The notes: a model not told the origin generated them from the letters alone. A DNA stretch of 64,000 nt from Rhodovulum sp. MB263 (GCF_002073975.1 NZ_CP020384.1:2356001-2420000); one strand, 5' to 3'. Counted from the stretch's first letter, positions 35,930 through 46,110 are shown. Made by a program: numbers and translations.

Positions 35930-36901
35930 TTAGTCGATCCAGCCTTTTTCGCGATAATAGCGCGCCGCACCGTCATGCAGCGGCACCGACAGGCCGTCCT
36001 TGATCATTTCTTCGGCCTTGAGATTGGCAAATGCCGGGTGAAGCGCCTTGAAGTCGTCCAGATTGTCGAAGACCGCCTTCACCAGCTGATAGACCGCCTC
36101 TTCCGAGACCGCGTCAGAGCTGACCAGCGTGGCGCCGACGCCGAAGGTCTCGGTATCCTCGTCATTGCCGCGATACATGCCGCCCGGAATGATCGCCTTG
36201 CGGTAATAGGAGTTTTCCTCGACCAGCTTGTCGATCTCGGGGCCCCGGATGTTGACGAGGACCGAGTCGCAGGCGGTGGTCGCCTCCTGGATCGCGCCCG
36301 AGGGATGGCCCACGGTATAGATCATCGCATCGATCTGGTTGTCGCAGAGCGCGGCCGACTGCTCGGCGGGCTTGAGCTCGGAGGCGAGGGCGAAATCGTC
36401 CATGGTCCAGCCCTTGGCGGCCATCACCACTTCCATGTTGCCGCGCTGGCCCGAACCGGGATTGCCGATATTCACCCGCTTGCCCTTGAGATCGTCAAGC
36501 TCGCGGATGCCGGAATCGGCACGGGCGACGACGGTGAAGGGCTCGGGATGCAGCGAGAATACCGCGCGCAGCCCCTCGAACGGGCCGTCGCCCTCGAAGC
36601 TGGGCGAGCTGCCATGATAGGAGTGATACTGAAAGTCCGACTGGACGACGCCGAATTCCAGCTCGCCCGCGCGGATGGTCTTGAGGTTATAGACCGAGCC
36701 GCCGGTGGATTCGACCGAGCAGCGGATGCCGTGATCCTTCCGGCCCTTGTTGACCAGGCGGCAGATCGCGCCCCCGGTCGGGTAATAGACGCCGGTCACG
36801 CCGCCGGTGCCGATGGTGATGAAGTCCTCGGCATGGGCCGCAGGGGCGGCCATGGCCGTCAGCACCGCCGCGGCGGCTAGGGGTTTGAATGGAAAGGTCA
36901 T
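35930..36901 (-). CDS. TAXI family TRAP transporter solute-binding protein
   Basis: A periplasmic receptor of 323 aa with a signal peptide (PLAAAAVLTAMAAPAAHA). The family motif is ITIGTGGVTGVYYPTGGAICRLVN. Further pieces are GELEFGVVQSDFQYHSYHG, GKRVNIGNPGSGQRGNMEVVM and IYTVGHPSGAIQEATTAC. It lies 128 nt upstream of the permease gene on the same strand and is probably co-transcribed. TAXI receptors often bind glutamate-like or other small organic anions; the ligand is not determined here. Confidence 0.93.
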   Translation of the reverse strand: MTFPFKPLAAAAVLTAMAAPAAHAEDFITIGTGGVTGVYYPTGGAICRLVNKGRKDHGIRCSVESTGGSVYNLKTIRAGELEFGVVQSDFQYHSYHGSSPSFEGDGPFEGLRAVFSLHPEPFTVVARADSGIRELDDLKGKRVNIGNPGSGQRGNMEVVMAAKGWTMDDFALASELKPAEQSAALCDNQIDAMIYTVGHPSGAIQEATTACDSVLVNIRGPEIDKLVEENSYYRKAIIPGGMYRGNDEDTETFGVGATLVSSDAVSEEAVYQLVKAVFDNLDDFKALHPAFANLKAEEMIKDGLSVPLHDGAARYYREKGWID

Positions 36902-36977
36902 TGAACACTCCTCGGTTGTTGTTCGGTCTTGTTATGATTGCCGGCACGATGATTGTCGGCACGGGCTGGGGCCGGGC

Positions 36978-37850
36978 TCAGCCGACCCAGAACTCCCCGA
37001 GCCGGTGGTTGCGGGTTTCGATCTTCTCGATCCGGGCCTTGGCCGCAGGCCCTGCCCGCGCCGCGAGCATGCCGATGACGGTTTCCAGAAAGACAAGGCT
37101 TGCGGCATAGGACGAGAAGAATTGCGGACTGTCGGAGGGTAGGATGAAGCCCGCATCGGCCGATTTCAGCGCCGGGCAGGCATGGGTGTCGGTCACCACC
37201 ATGACGAAGGCGCCGCGCTCCTGCCCCATCTCGGCGGCAAGGACGGCGCGGCGGGCATGCGGCGGCTTGGTCAGGACAACCAGCGCATCCTTTGGGCCGA
37301 GATCGGCCAGCGACGAGGCCAGCGAGGTCCCCATCCCCGCCGCGATCGACCAGTTGGGGGCGAAGTAACTGCCGAGATAGGCCATGTATTCGACGATGCC
37401 GGTCGAGCCCAGCGCCCCGAACAGCGTCACATGCCGCGCCCGGTGCAGCCGCTCGACCGCCGCTTCCAGCCGGTCCGGATCGACCAGCCGGGTCGCGGCC
37501 TCGAGATTGGCCATGCAGGCGCCTGAATGGCGCAGCAGGAAAGGCGGTTGTTCTCCCTGCCCGGCCTCTGCCTGCAAGCGTCGGACCTTTTCCGACAGGC
37601 TGACATAGCGCTGGCCGACCGCGCGTCGCGACAGCTCGCGCATCTCCTCGTAACTGGCAAATCCCAGCGCCCGGGCCAGCCGCGAGAAGGTCGCGGGCGA
37701 GAGGCCCGAAGAGGCCGAGACCGAGCGCAACGAGCGGCTGGCCACATCGACCGGATGCGCCGCGACATAGTCGGCCGCATCGCGCAGCCTGGCGCTGAGC
37801 GCGTCATAACCCGACGCGATCCTGTCCTCGATCGATGGCTGGTCCGACAT
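36978..37850 (-). CDS. MurR/RpiR family transcriptional regulator
   Basis: 290 aa with an N-terminal HTH_6 domain (VASRSLRSVSASSGLSPATFSRLARALGFASYEEM) and a C-terminal SIS phosphosugar-binding fold (ARHVTLFGALGSTGIVEYMAYLG ... ALVVLTKPPHARRAVLAAEM). It is divergent from the aminotransferase and lies upstream of the TRAP-TAXI genes, so it likely controls both. The SIS ligand need not be a sugar: in Rhodobacterales RpiR proteins near transaminases respond to other metabolites. Confidence 0.9.
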   Translation of the reverse strand: MSDQPSIEDRIASGYDALSARLRDAADYVAAHPVDVASRSLRSVSASSGLSPATFSRLARALGFASYEEMRELSRRAVGQRYVSLSEKVRRLQAEAGQGEQPPFLLRHSGACMANLEAATRLVDPDRLEAAVERLHRARHVTLFGALGSTGIVEYMAYLGSYFAPNWSIAAGMGTSLASSLADLGPKDALVVLTKPPHARRAVLAAEMGQERGAFVMVVTDTHACPALKSADAGFILPSDSPQFFSSYAASLVFLETVIGMLAARAGPAAKARIEKIETRNHRLGEFWVG

Positions 37851-37950
37851 TGCCCCCCTTGATCCTGGCGTCCCGTCCCCTGCCCCGGTCATGATCGGGT
37901 CCTGATCAGACCCTGATCCGGGCCCGGCACCGGACGCCTCCCGGATTCGA

Positions 37951-37968
37951 TGAGACATAAGGGTCTCA
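37951..37968. promoter_or_regulatory. Candidate RpiR operator
   Basis: The perfect inverted repeat TGAGAC-N6-GTCTCA lies in the divergent rpiR-aminotransferase spacer. A second, near-palindromic site CTGAAAC-N4-GTTGCAG is at 37992-38009. Either may be the operator; this is inference. Confidence 0.4.
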
Positions 37969-38057
37969 GCCGTTTTACAGATTGTCAATTCCTGAAACGT
38001 CTGTTGCAGTTCCGCTTCGTCTGTCGCCCGTTGCGACTCGTCTGCCAGGGCTGTCCC

Positions 38058-39377
38058 ATGTCTCATATCTTTCCCCGCAACTCCCGCGCCGCACTTCCCG
38101 TGATCGACCGCGGCGAGGGCGTCTATCTCTTCGACACGACCGGCAAGCGCTATCTCGACGCCTCGGGCGGTGCCGCAGTCTCCTGCCTCGGGCATTCCGA
38201 CCGGGCGGTGACAGAGGCGATCAAGGCCCAGCTCGACCGGGTCGCCTTCGCCCATACCGGCTTTTTCACTTCCGAGCCCGCCGAGCGGCTGGCCGATCTG
38301 CTGGTGGCCCATGCACCCGAGGGCATCGCGCGGGTCTGGCTGGTCTCGGGCGGGTCCGAGGCGATGGAGGCGGCGCTGAAGCTCGCCCGGCAATACATGC
38401 TGGAAAGCGGCCAGCCCGGGCGGCACCGGGTGATCGCGCGGCGCCAGAGCTATCATGGCAACACGCTGGGGGCGCTGGCGACCGGCGGCAACATGTGGCG
38501 CCGCACCCCCTTCGCGCCGCTCCTGATCGAGACCTCGCATATCGCGCCCTGCTATGCCTATCGCGGGCGGGCCGAGGGCGAGAGCGAGGCGGCCTATGGC
38601 CGGCGCGTGGCCGACGAGCTGGAGACCGAGATCGAGCGGCTCGGCCCCGAGACGGTGATGGCCTTCGTCGCCGAACCGGTGGTCGGCGCGACGCTGGGCG
38701 CGGTGCCTGCGGTGCCGGGCTATTTCCGCCGCATCCGCGAGATCTGCGACCGCCACGGTGTGCTGCTGATCCTTGACGAGGTGATGTGCGGCATGGGCCG
38801 GACCGGCACGCTGTTCGCCTGCGAGGCGGATGGCGTCGCCCCTGACATCACCGCCATCGCCAAGGGGCTGGGCGCGGGCTATCAGCCGGTGGGCGCGATG
38901 CTCTGCACCGCCCGCATCCATGACACCATCGCGGCGGGCAGCGGCTTCTTCCAGCACGGCCATACCTATATGGGCCATCCCACCGCCGCTGCCGCCGCGC
39001 TGGCGGTCGTCACCCGGCTGACCGCGGACGGGCTGGTCGACCGGGCACGGGTCATGGGCGACAAGCTCGACGCGGCCCTGCGCGCGACCCTTGGCGATCA
39101 TCCCCATGTCGGCGATATCCGCGGTCGCGGCCTGTTCCGCGGCATAGAACTGGTCGAGGACCGCGCCACCCGGCGTCCCTTCGACCCCGGGCGCAAGCTG
39201 CATGACCAGCTGAAGGCCGCCGCCTTCGAGGCCGGGCTGATCTGCTATCCGATGGGCGGCACCCTTGACGGGCGGCGGGGAGACCACATTCTTCTGGCCC
39301 CGCCCTTCATCATAGACGATAGCCATGTCTCTGAAATCACGGAAAAGTTGCAATTTGTGCTCGCAGCCCTGCGGTGA
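38058..39377 (+). CDS. Class III aminotransferase (aspartate aminotransferase family)
   Basis: A PLP-dependent transaminase of about 439 aa. The PLP Lys is in ITAIAKGLGAGYQPVGAM, with VWLVSGGSEAMEAALKLARQY, QSYHGNTLGALATGG, FVAEPVVGATLGAVP and ILDEVMCGMGRTG. The start at ATG 38058 is chosen where homology begins (MSHIFPRNSRAALPVI). These enzymes act on omega-amino acids, taurine, hypotaurine, diamines or ectoine products. The neighbouring RpiR, TRAP-TAXI and aldehyde dehydrogenase suggest uptake, transamination, then aldehyde oxidation. Confidence 0.9.
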   Translation: MSHIFPRNSRAALPVIDRGEGVYLFDTTGKRYLDASGGAAVSCLGHSDRAVTEAIKAQLDRVAFAHTGFFTSEPAERLADLLVAHAPEGIARVWLVSGGSEAMEAALKLARQYMLESGQPGRHRVIARRQSYHGNTLGALATGGNMWRRTPFAPLLIETSHIAPCYAYRGRAEGESEAAYGRRVADELETEIERLGPETVMAFVAEPVVGATLGAVPAVPGYFRRIREICDRHGVLLILDEVMCGMGRTGTLFACEADGVAPDITAIAKGLGAGYQPVGAMLCTARIHDTIAAGSGFFQHGHTYMGHPTAAAAALAVVTRLTADGLVDRARVMGDKLDAALRATLGDHPHVGDIRGRGLFRGIELVEDRATRRPFDPGRKLHDQLKAAAFEAGLICYPMGGTLDGRRGDHILLAPPFIIDDSHVSEITEKLQFVLAALR

Positions 39378-40734
39378 GCCGCCGCGCCTGCCCCCCTGCC
39401 CCGAAGACGCGCTTGAACTTCGGCGCATTCTGATCTTCACCGATGCAGCAAACAAGAACCGGGCGGCGCGGCCGCCCGGGAGCGACGGCTTGGGCCGCCC
39501 CCCCCTGAGAGGAATTCCGTCCGATGCCCGGCCCGACAAGTTTCGATGAGTTGACGGTCACAGGGACCGGAGACGGGATCGGGACAGAGCTTATCCGTCT
39601 GATCGACACGCGGAGAGAGCCGATGGGCCAAGGCGGCGCGGCCCGGCATTTCGCCGATGGTGGCCGTGCCGATCCCCCCTGCCGCCCCCTTTTGGCGGGC
39701 AGCGATCCGGACAGGCCGCCGCGCGACGGATATGCGCTCGGCTCCCGAGCCCAGGAACGGGGCGATGGCAAGGGCGCCGACAGGCTCCGGCCCGGCCGCG
39801 AACCGATCCGCCCTCTGCCCGGACGGCGCCCGGCGCTGCGATGCGATCCCTGCGACCATGTCGACCGCCCGCTTCGGTCGCCTGCGCTGCGCGAGATGCC
39901 GAAAGCGCAGGCCCTGCGGGCCGACGCGCCGGGTCCGCAAGTCCTGCCTTCGAGGGCCGCGGCCGGGCCGGAGGGCCGGGACACCCCTTGCCGCCCGACA
40001 AGACCGGCGGCCGGGTGTCTTAGCCTCGCCCGGCCCGCAGTCAGCAAGATCGCCCGACCCAAGGCCCAGTCCAGCGTCCGGTCCAGCGCCTGTGCCGCAA
40101 CCTTCCCGCCGGACTGGCACAGGAAATGCCCCGGAGACCGCCCCGGCAGTACCGTCGGGCGCCGGCCGTCGTCGCGAGAAAATAGCGGCAATGCCTTCTG
40201 CGCGGACAGCAGGCGCCATCGCCCCTCTGCGCCGGCGCGCCCCGCCACCACAAGCCAGAGCGCCCCTGCCGCAACTCCAGGCATCGGGATCAGCTCCGGC
40301 CGCAGCCAGGGCCTCTCGCAGCGGATCGCATACCGGATCGCCGGAGCGGACATTCCTCCCTTTCCGGCGCGGCCTCCCCTGCGCAAGGCCGTGACTGAAG
40401 GCATCGCGATGCCGCCACGTTCCGGCCCCGCTTCCGCGCGGCATATCCATGACATTGCCTGCATGCGGGACATTCCGCGCAGGTCGTGCGCCGCGGCAGA
40501 GCCGCTGTGCATCTCCTCTCCGCCACGCGACGCGATGGCCGATATCCTCCTCGGCCATGGCACCCGCGCCGCCGGGACCGAAGGAAAGAGCTTTGCCCCG
40601 GCGGAAACCGGCCGGGACCTAACCTGCGGCCACGGGCGCCCCCTATACGCCCGGACCGTTTTCTCCGAAGACCGGCCCCCGGCACGCGGAAACGTTGCGG
40701 GGGGCTGCTCCTTTGACAACGGAAGACCCCCCCG
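39378..40734. other. Long gene-free, GC-rich stretch
   Basis: 1357 bases without a gene I can support. Long open frames exist on both strands but are Arg/Pro/Gly-rich with no homology, as expected of non-coding GC-rich DNA. A perfect 8-bp inverted repeat ATGGCCGA-N8-TCGGCCAT is at 40535-40558. The stretch may be a decayed gene. It separates the aminotransferase from the aldehyde dehydrogenase. Confidence 0.45.
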
Positions 40735-42111
40735 ATGACCATATTGACCTGCATCTCCCCGATTGACGGATCGGTCCTGGCCGAACGCGTCACGCTTACG
40801 CCAGAGGCGGCGCGCGAAGCGGTGGCGCGCGCCCGCGCAGCGCAGGCCGGATGGGCCGCGCGCCCGCTTTCCGAGCGGATCGCGCTGGTGCTCGACGCCG
40901 TCGCCAATATCGGCGCCATGAATGACGAGATCGTCCCCGAGCTTGCCCGGCAGATGGGACGCCCGATCCGCTATGGCGGCGAGTTCCGCGGCTTCGAGGA
41001 GCGCGCGACATACATGGCCGGGATCGCCGAGACCGCGCTGGCGCCGATCGCGGCCGAGGACAGCGGCAGCTTCAAGCGCTACATCTCGCGCGACCCGCAT
41101 GGCGTGGTGCTGGTGATCGCGCCCTGGAACTACCCCTACATGACCGCGATCAACACCATCGCGCCGGCCCTGATCGCGGGCAATGTGGTGATGCTGAAAC
41201 ATGCGACCCAGACGCTGCTGGTGGGCGAGCGGATGGCGCGCGCCTTCCATGCCGCGGGCGTGCCCGAGGACGTGTTCCAGAACGTCTTTCTCGATCATGG
41301 CACCGCCTCGGCCCTGATTTCGGAACGCGCCTTCGACTTCGTCAACTTCACCGGCTCGGTCGCGGGCGGGCGGGCCATCGAGCGGGCGGCCGCCGGCACC
41401 TTCACGCCGCTGGGGCTGGAACTCGGCGGCAAGGATCCGGGCTATGTGCTCGAGGATGCCAATCTCGACATGGCCGTCGAGGTGCTGATCGACGGGGCGA
41501 TGTTCAATTCGGGCCAGTGCTGCTGCGGGATCGAGCGGATCTATGTCGCCGAAAGCCTGTATGACCGCTTCCTCGAGAAGGCGGTGAAACTGGTCGAGGG
41601 CTACCGGCTGGGCGACCCGCTCGATCCCGAGACCACCATCGGGCCGATGGCGCAGGCGCGCTTTGCCGATCACGTCCGCGCCCAGACCGCCGAGGCGGTG
41701 GCCTCGGGGGCGCAGGCGATGATCGACCCCGCGCTCTTCCCGCAGGATGGCGGCACCTATCTGATGCCGCAGATCCTGACCGGGGTGACGCATGAGATGC
41801 GGGTGATGCGCGAGGAAAGCTTCGGCCCCGTGGTCGGCATCCTGCCGGTCAGGGATGACGAAGAGGCGATCCGGCTGATGAATGACAGCGATTACGGGCT
41901 GACCTGCTCGATCTGGACCAATGACGTCACGCGGGCCGAGCGGATCGGCCAGAGGATCGAGACCGGCACCGTCTTCCTGAACCGCGCCGACTATCTCGAC
42001 CCGGCGCTGTGCTGGACCGGCTGCAAGGATACCGGTCGCGGCGGCGGGCTGTCGGTGATCGGCTATCAGAATCTGACCCGTCCGAAATCCTATCACCTCA
42101 GAAAGCTCTGA
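40735..42111 (+). CDS. NAD-dependent aldehyde dehydrogenase
   Basis: Oxidises an aldehyde to the acid, about 458 aa. The catalytic Cys lies in FNSGQCCCGIERIYV and the general-base Glu in LGLELGGKDPGYV. Cofactor-binding parts are VLVIAPWNYPYMTAINTIAPALIAGN and FVNFTGSVAGGRAIE. The C-terminal region ends LTRPKSYHLRKL. The three-Cys run in the active loop is unusual. It lies downstream of the aminotransferase in the same direction and would suit oxidation of the transamination product, but the gap of 1.36 kb weakens an operon claim. Confidence 0.93.
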   Translation: MTILTCISPIDGSVLAERVTLTPEAAREAVARARAAQAGWAARPLSERIALVLDAVANIGAMNDEIVPELARQMGRPIRYGGEFRGFEERATYMAGIAETALAPIAAEDSGSFKRYISRDPHGVVLVIAPWNYPYMTAINTIAPALIAGNVVMLKHATQTLLVGERMARAFHAAGVPEDVFQNVFLDHGTASALISERAFDFVNFTGSVAGGRAIERAAAGTFTPLGLELGGKDPGYVLEDANLDMAVEVLIDGAMFNSGQCCCGIERIYVAESLYDRFLEKAVKLVEGYRLGDPLDPETTIGPMAQARFADHVRAQTAEAVASGAQAMIDPALFPQDGGTYLMPQILTGVTHEMRVMREESFGPVVGILPVRDDEEAIRLMNDSDYGLTCSIWTNDVTRAERIGQRIETGTVFLNRADYLDPALCWTGCKDTGRGGGLSVIGYQNLTRPKSYHLRKL

Positions 42112-44496
42112 CGGCGGGCCGAACACCGCCCGGCCCCGTCCCGCCGCAGCCGGACAGGGGCCGGCCCGCAGCCTCGGTATCGCCAGGGGCGCGGATCCGG
42201 ATCGCAGGGGCTTGCCGGAAGCGGGGCCAGCCCCCGAACGGGAAAGCCCTCGCGTCCGCCTCCGGAGATCGCAGGTGAGCCCCCCCCGCCCGCTCTGCGG
42301 CCCTGACGGCGGTGGCATCCATGGTGGGACCGAGAAGCTCGGCCCGGAGGGTCGCCTCGATGGCGGGCCGGCGCCGGGCTCTGCGACAGGTCGGGGATAC
42401 CCGCGACGCTCGCCCGCGCGCCGATGCCCCGGCCCAGGCGGGGCCGGGCCTGACCGGCACCGGCGCGGAGATCGGCCGCGCCGGTGTGAAGGCCGGTTCC
42501 GCCCCCCGAGACGAGGATCATCCGCGATCCGAAAGGGCTGCCGGCCCCAGGAGCTCCGCGTCCGGGGATTTCTGCGCCCGCGATGCGCGAGACGACCACC
42601 GCAGTCGACGGCATGGCAGACCTCACCCGGCATCGCAGGGACGCGCCCCGGGCGGGAATGCGGGGCGCGTCCCCGTTCCGGAGGCGCGGAAAGCCCCAAG
42701 CGGACAGGCCATCCGGCCGGAATGCCCCCAAGCCCCCCAACCGGCCACCGGCCGGAACACTGCCACCGGCCCCGGCAGGACGGTCCGAATGTTGCACGCC
42801 ACGCGGCATTCTCCGACCCGGACCCCGTGAGAGCACCCAAAATAAAAAGGACCGCAAAAAGGACGCAAGGATCAACCGGCGACGGATCGGGGCGGCGGGC
42901 GGCGGCGGCGAGAGGATGCCCGGACGACGCCATGCGGCCCATCCGGAAGGCGCATGAGCGCTTTCATGCGCCTGATCGCGGGACCGAATGCCCGGACCGG
43001 AAGGAAGATGCCAGGCGGGATCCTCGGGATGATGGGAATGCTCTTCCGGCCTTCGCGGTCGAAGAGCTTTACCCGCCGGCGCTCCAACGGCCGGAAATGG
43101 CCCGCTTCGCGATGGTGGCCTTTTGCATCATGGGCCGCCCCCGTTCGATCCGGCGGCACTCGACCCTGCGGATCGACCTGTCTTGAGGCCGCTGACCGGT
43201 CGGCACGCGGGCCGTGCCGGGAAATTTCCCGGTCTGGTCCCGATCTTCTTTCGGGCTTTCTGCCTCATGCTGTGCCCGACAGCCGATCCGTTCGCTGAGA
43301 TAGGGCAGGCACGCCCTGCCCGCCTGAGGCCCGGCTCCATGGCCGGTCAAGAGCCGTCATGAAACGGGCCCTTGCTCATGATCCTGAAGGCCAGATACGA
43401 GCCGTTCGCGGCGAGGCTGTGCCTGACGAGAGGGTTTCCGCTCCCGATGATGTTCCTCTTCATGGGCGATGTCCTCGGGAGGACCGCACTCACGACCCTT
43501 GCCGGATGCTCCATGCCTGGCAGTGCCGGACGGGCGGACCATCGACGACAAGCGGGTGCCGGTCGCGGGCCGCGGCCTGCCGATGCCGGCGCCATGCGCA
43601 AGGACGGCCTGATGGAACCACGCGACCGCCCGCTTGTCGTCAGCACAGGCCTGCATGCCATTGGCCCCTGACCGGACGAGCCGAAGCAAGGGGGTGCCGG
43701 CACAGCACGGCCCCGGCTGCGCGCAGGACCCCGCCCCGAAGCCTTCGATCCGCCCATGCGGCGGCCTTGCCGGGACAGCGCCCTCTGCTCTGGCACTGCC
43801 AATGTCGTTCGGACGCGGGCTGCCGGCATCGGTCGCGAGCCGGGTGAGAGCGCCCGGGCCGGGCCCCTCGTCGGCCATCTTGCCGCCATAAAGACTGTCG
43901 AGCGCCGGGCGTCCGCGACGCCGGTTGCAGAGGGTCTCTGCCGTCCGGCCACGCCGCATTGGATCGCACCGCCCGATATCGGAAATAACCGCAGCCTCGG
44001 CCAGCCCGGCGCCTGCGGCGATGTGCAGGGCGATGTGCTGGCCGAGGCGCCGACCGAAACGGGCACGGATCGCGGGCCTTTCCGGCCCGGCAGGCGACGG
44101 CGCCGCAATGCCGGTCCCGCCTGGCATCCCGGGCGCGGCGGGAATGAAACAGCCGGACGGACCGCGCGGAGCCTCGGGCCAGACCGGGAAGGACAAGGCG
44201 TCGGTCTGCGCGCGACCGCAATGCAGGTCCGACGCGCGGCCCGACCGGCGATCAGCCTGCGGTCCGGCCGGAAGCCCTGCCCGAGAGCCGGGTCGAGGGC
44301 CTGACCGGAGCGGCGGCGGCGCGACGACGGCCTCGGCGCAGTCATGGCACTGGCTCTGCAACATCCTTTCGACTCCCTGAGGTTTCCTCGTCGTATCGAA
44401 CCTGCCCGTATCCCGTCAAAGCAGCGTGAAAGGTAAACAAACCCTTTACGAAGCCGCGAAACCCGGCCGGATCGAAAGACCGGCATCCCGCCGATG
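42112..44496. other. 2.4-kb gene-poor stretch
   Basis: No gene with recognisable homology over 2385 bases. The composition stays high in GC and all long frames are Arg/Ala/Pro/Gly-rich. A hairpin GGGCAGG-CACGC-CCTGCCC stands at 43303-43321. An open minus-strand frame 43357-44364 has a good AGGGAG site and AT-richer DNA upstream, and one piece (DDKRAVAWFHQAVLAHGAG) recalls a Sel1 repeat, so it may be a decayed Sel1-type gene. Not annotated as a CDS. Confidence 0.4.
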
Positions 44497-44844
44497 TCAG
44501 TCGCGCCAGCCGGTCATCCGGCTCAGGGTCATGTCGCAGACCTCGGCCTGCATCCGCGCCAGCCGCTCGGCCTCGTCGCGACAGGCCGCGACCGTCTCGC
44601 CCAGATAGTCCCCCTGCCAGTCGGTCAGGCTTTCGGGGGTGCGGCAGGCGGCGAGGCGCTGCATCGCATCGGCATTGCGCCGGGCCTCGTCCCGCGCGAA
44701 GGCAGCCATTTCGCTGCCGGTGCGGCGGACATGATCGGCCATGGTCGCCCCGACCCAGGCCATCATGCCCCAGCCTTCGGCCTGGGCGCGCAGGGCCGCC
44801 TCGAGCGCGGCGGCGGCAGAGGGCGTCACGGGGGTCTTGGACAT
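44497..44844 (-). CDS. Phasin-like protein
   Basis: A 115-aa, Ala/Glu/Arg-rich, mostly helical protein: AAALEAALRAQAEGWGMMAWVGATMADHVRRTGSEM ... RTPESLTDWQGDYLGETVAACRDEAERL. The pattern (AAxxPxxLxxxQxxY) is like small phasin-type proteins that coat polyhydroxyalkanoate granules, so a PHA-associated role is possible. No PHA synthase is present in the window. It lies 117 nt downstream of phnM on the same strand. Confidence 0.6.
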   Translation of the reverse strand: MSKTPVTPSAAAALEAALRAQAEGWGMMAWVGATMADHVRRTGSEMAAFARDEARRNADAMQRLAACRTPESLTDWQGDYLGETVAACRDEAERLARMQAEVCDMTLSRMTGWRD

Positions 44845-44961
44845 GATGGGAGCCTCGCAAGCGGACCACGGATACGGATCTTAAAATAGGAAAAAGGCAG
44901 CCGCAGGTCAAAGCCCTGCGCAAGGCCCGGCAAGTGACGCGACAAGCAGGCGCCCCGGCCG

Positions 44962-46110
44962 TCAGGCGATGCGGGCGCCCTGCACCCAGGCGCCGCGCAC
45001 CACCGGAGCACCGCCGATCCGCACCACCCGGATCAGATCGGCCCGCGCCTCCGGCGCGATCCGGCCGCGATCGCCAAGCCCCACCGCATCGGCGGGCGCC
45101 TGGGTGACGGTGGCAATGCCGCGCGCGAGATCGCCCCAGAGATCGCCAAGCCGGAGCGCCCCCATCAGAAGCGCCGAGGGCACGTAGTCCGAGGACAGGA
45201 TGTCGAGAAGCCCTTGCCCGGCCAGCTCGGCCGCCGCCACATTCCCGGAATGCGAGCCCCCACGGATCAGGTTCGGCGCGCCCATCATCACCGCGATGCC
45301 TTCGGCCCGGCAGGCCTCGGCCGCCTCGAGCGTGGTCGGAAACTCGGCCAGGCGGATGCCCTGAGCCGCCGAAACCGCGACATGGTCGGCGGTGGTGTCG
45401 TCATGGCTGGCCAGGATCGCGCCGAAGCGGCGGGCCTCGGCCAGGGCCTGGACCTCGTGCCGGGCGCCATTCCGCGCGCGCAGCTGTTTCAGCCCGGCGA
45501 CATGGTCCCTGAACTCGGCCTCGGTGAAATTGTGCTTGCCCATCACATAGGCCTTGAGCCGGGCCTCGTCGCGGAACTGGCGCTGGCCCGGGGTGTGATC
45601 CATCAGGCTGACGATGCCGACCCGGTCCTCGGGACCGAAGTCCGCCATTTCCTCGGGCAGCGTCTCGGAACAGATCTCGGCGCGCAGATGCAGGAAATGG
45701 CTGATCCGGAGCGCGCCGCGGGCCCGCAGATCGAGCAGTTCCGAGGCAAGCCCGCGCGCATAGGGGCGGTAACGCGCCTTGCCGGACGGTATGGAGCCCA
45801 CCCGCATCGCGTCGAAGACGGTGGTGATGCCGACGCCCGCCAGTTCGGCATCATGCGCGACGATGGCGCTGGCATGGGGCCAGTCGACGGCCGGACGCGG
45901 CTGGATATGGCGTTCGAGATTGTCGGTATGCAGCTCGATCAGCCCCGGCATCACCAGATCGCCGCCGCAATCGATGGCCCCGGCAGGCACCGCCGGGCCG
46001 GTATCGATGGCGGCGATCCTGCCCCCGGCAATCCGGACCGACCCGACCCGGATGTCATCGGGCAGAACCAGCGTGGCATTGGCGAGAACCGTCTCGGCAG
46101 TCGGGAGCAT
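44962..46110 (-). CDS. phnM: Alpha-D-ribose 1-methylphosphonate 5-triphosphate diphosphatase
   Basis: An amidohydrolase-fold enzyme of 382 aa in the C-P lyase pathway that removes pyrophosphate from the ribose-phosphonate triphosphate. Canonical metal sites are all visible: LIELHTDNLERH, HFLHLRAEICSE, LMDHTPGQRQF, ILASHDDTTADH and DILSSDYVPSALL. It is cytoplasmic. It diverges from the DUF1045 gene, with an 82-nt spacer. The core phnGHIJKL genes are not in the window. Confidence 0.95.
   Translation of the reverse strand: MLPTAETVLANATLVLPDDIRVGSVRIAGGRIAAIDTGPAVPAGAIDCGGDLVMPGLIELHTDNLERHIQPRPAVDWPHASAIVAHDAELAGVGITTVFDAMRVGSIPSGKARYRPYARGLASELLDLRARGALRISHFLHLRAEICSETLPEEMADFGPEDRVGIVSLMDHTPGQRQFRDEARLKAYVMGKHNFTEAEFRDHVAGLKQLRARNGARHEVQALAEARRFGAILASHDDTTADHVAVSAAQGIRLAEFPTTLEAAEACRAEGIAVMMGAPNLIRGGSHSGNVAAAELAGQGLLDILSSDYVPSALLMGALRLGDLWGDLARGIATVTQAPADAVGLGDRGRIAPEARADLIRVVRIGGAPVVRGAWVQGARIA

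Noticed and set aside
33291-35933. An 880-codon plus-strand frame opposite the TRAP permease
   Set aside because: Charged low-complexity shadow. The membrane protein on the other strand is clear.
42093-42875. Minus-strand frame after the aldehyde dehydrogenase
   Set aside because: Arg/Gly/Pro-rich with no homology and no ribosome site; treated as part of the gene-poor stretch.
39337-42942. A 1201-codon open frame on the minus strand
   Set aside because: It overlaps the whole aldehyde dehydrogenase antisense, is Arg/Gly/Pro-rich and has no recognisable motifs; typical of GC-rich antisense frames.
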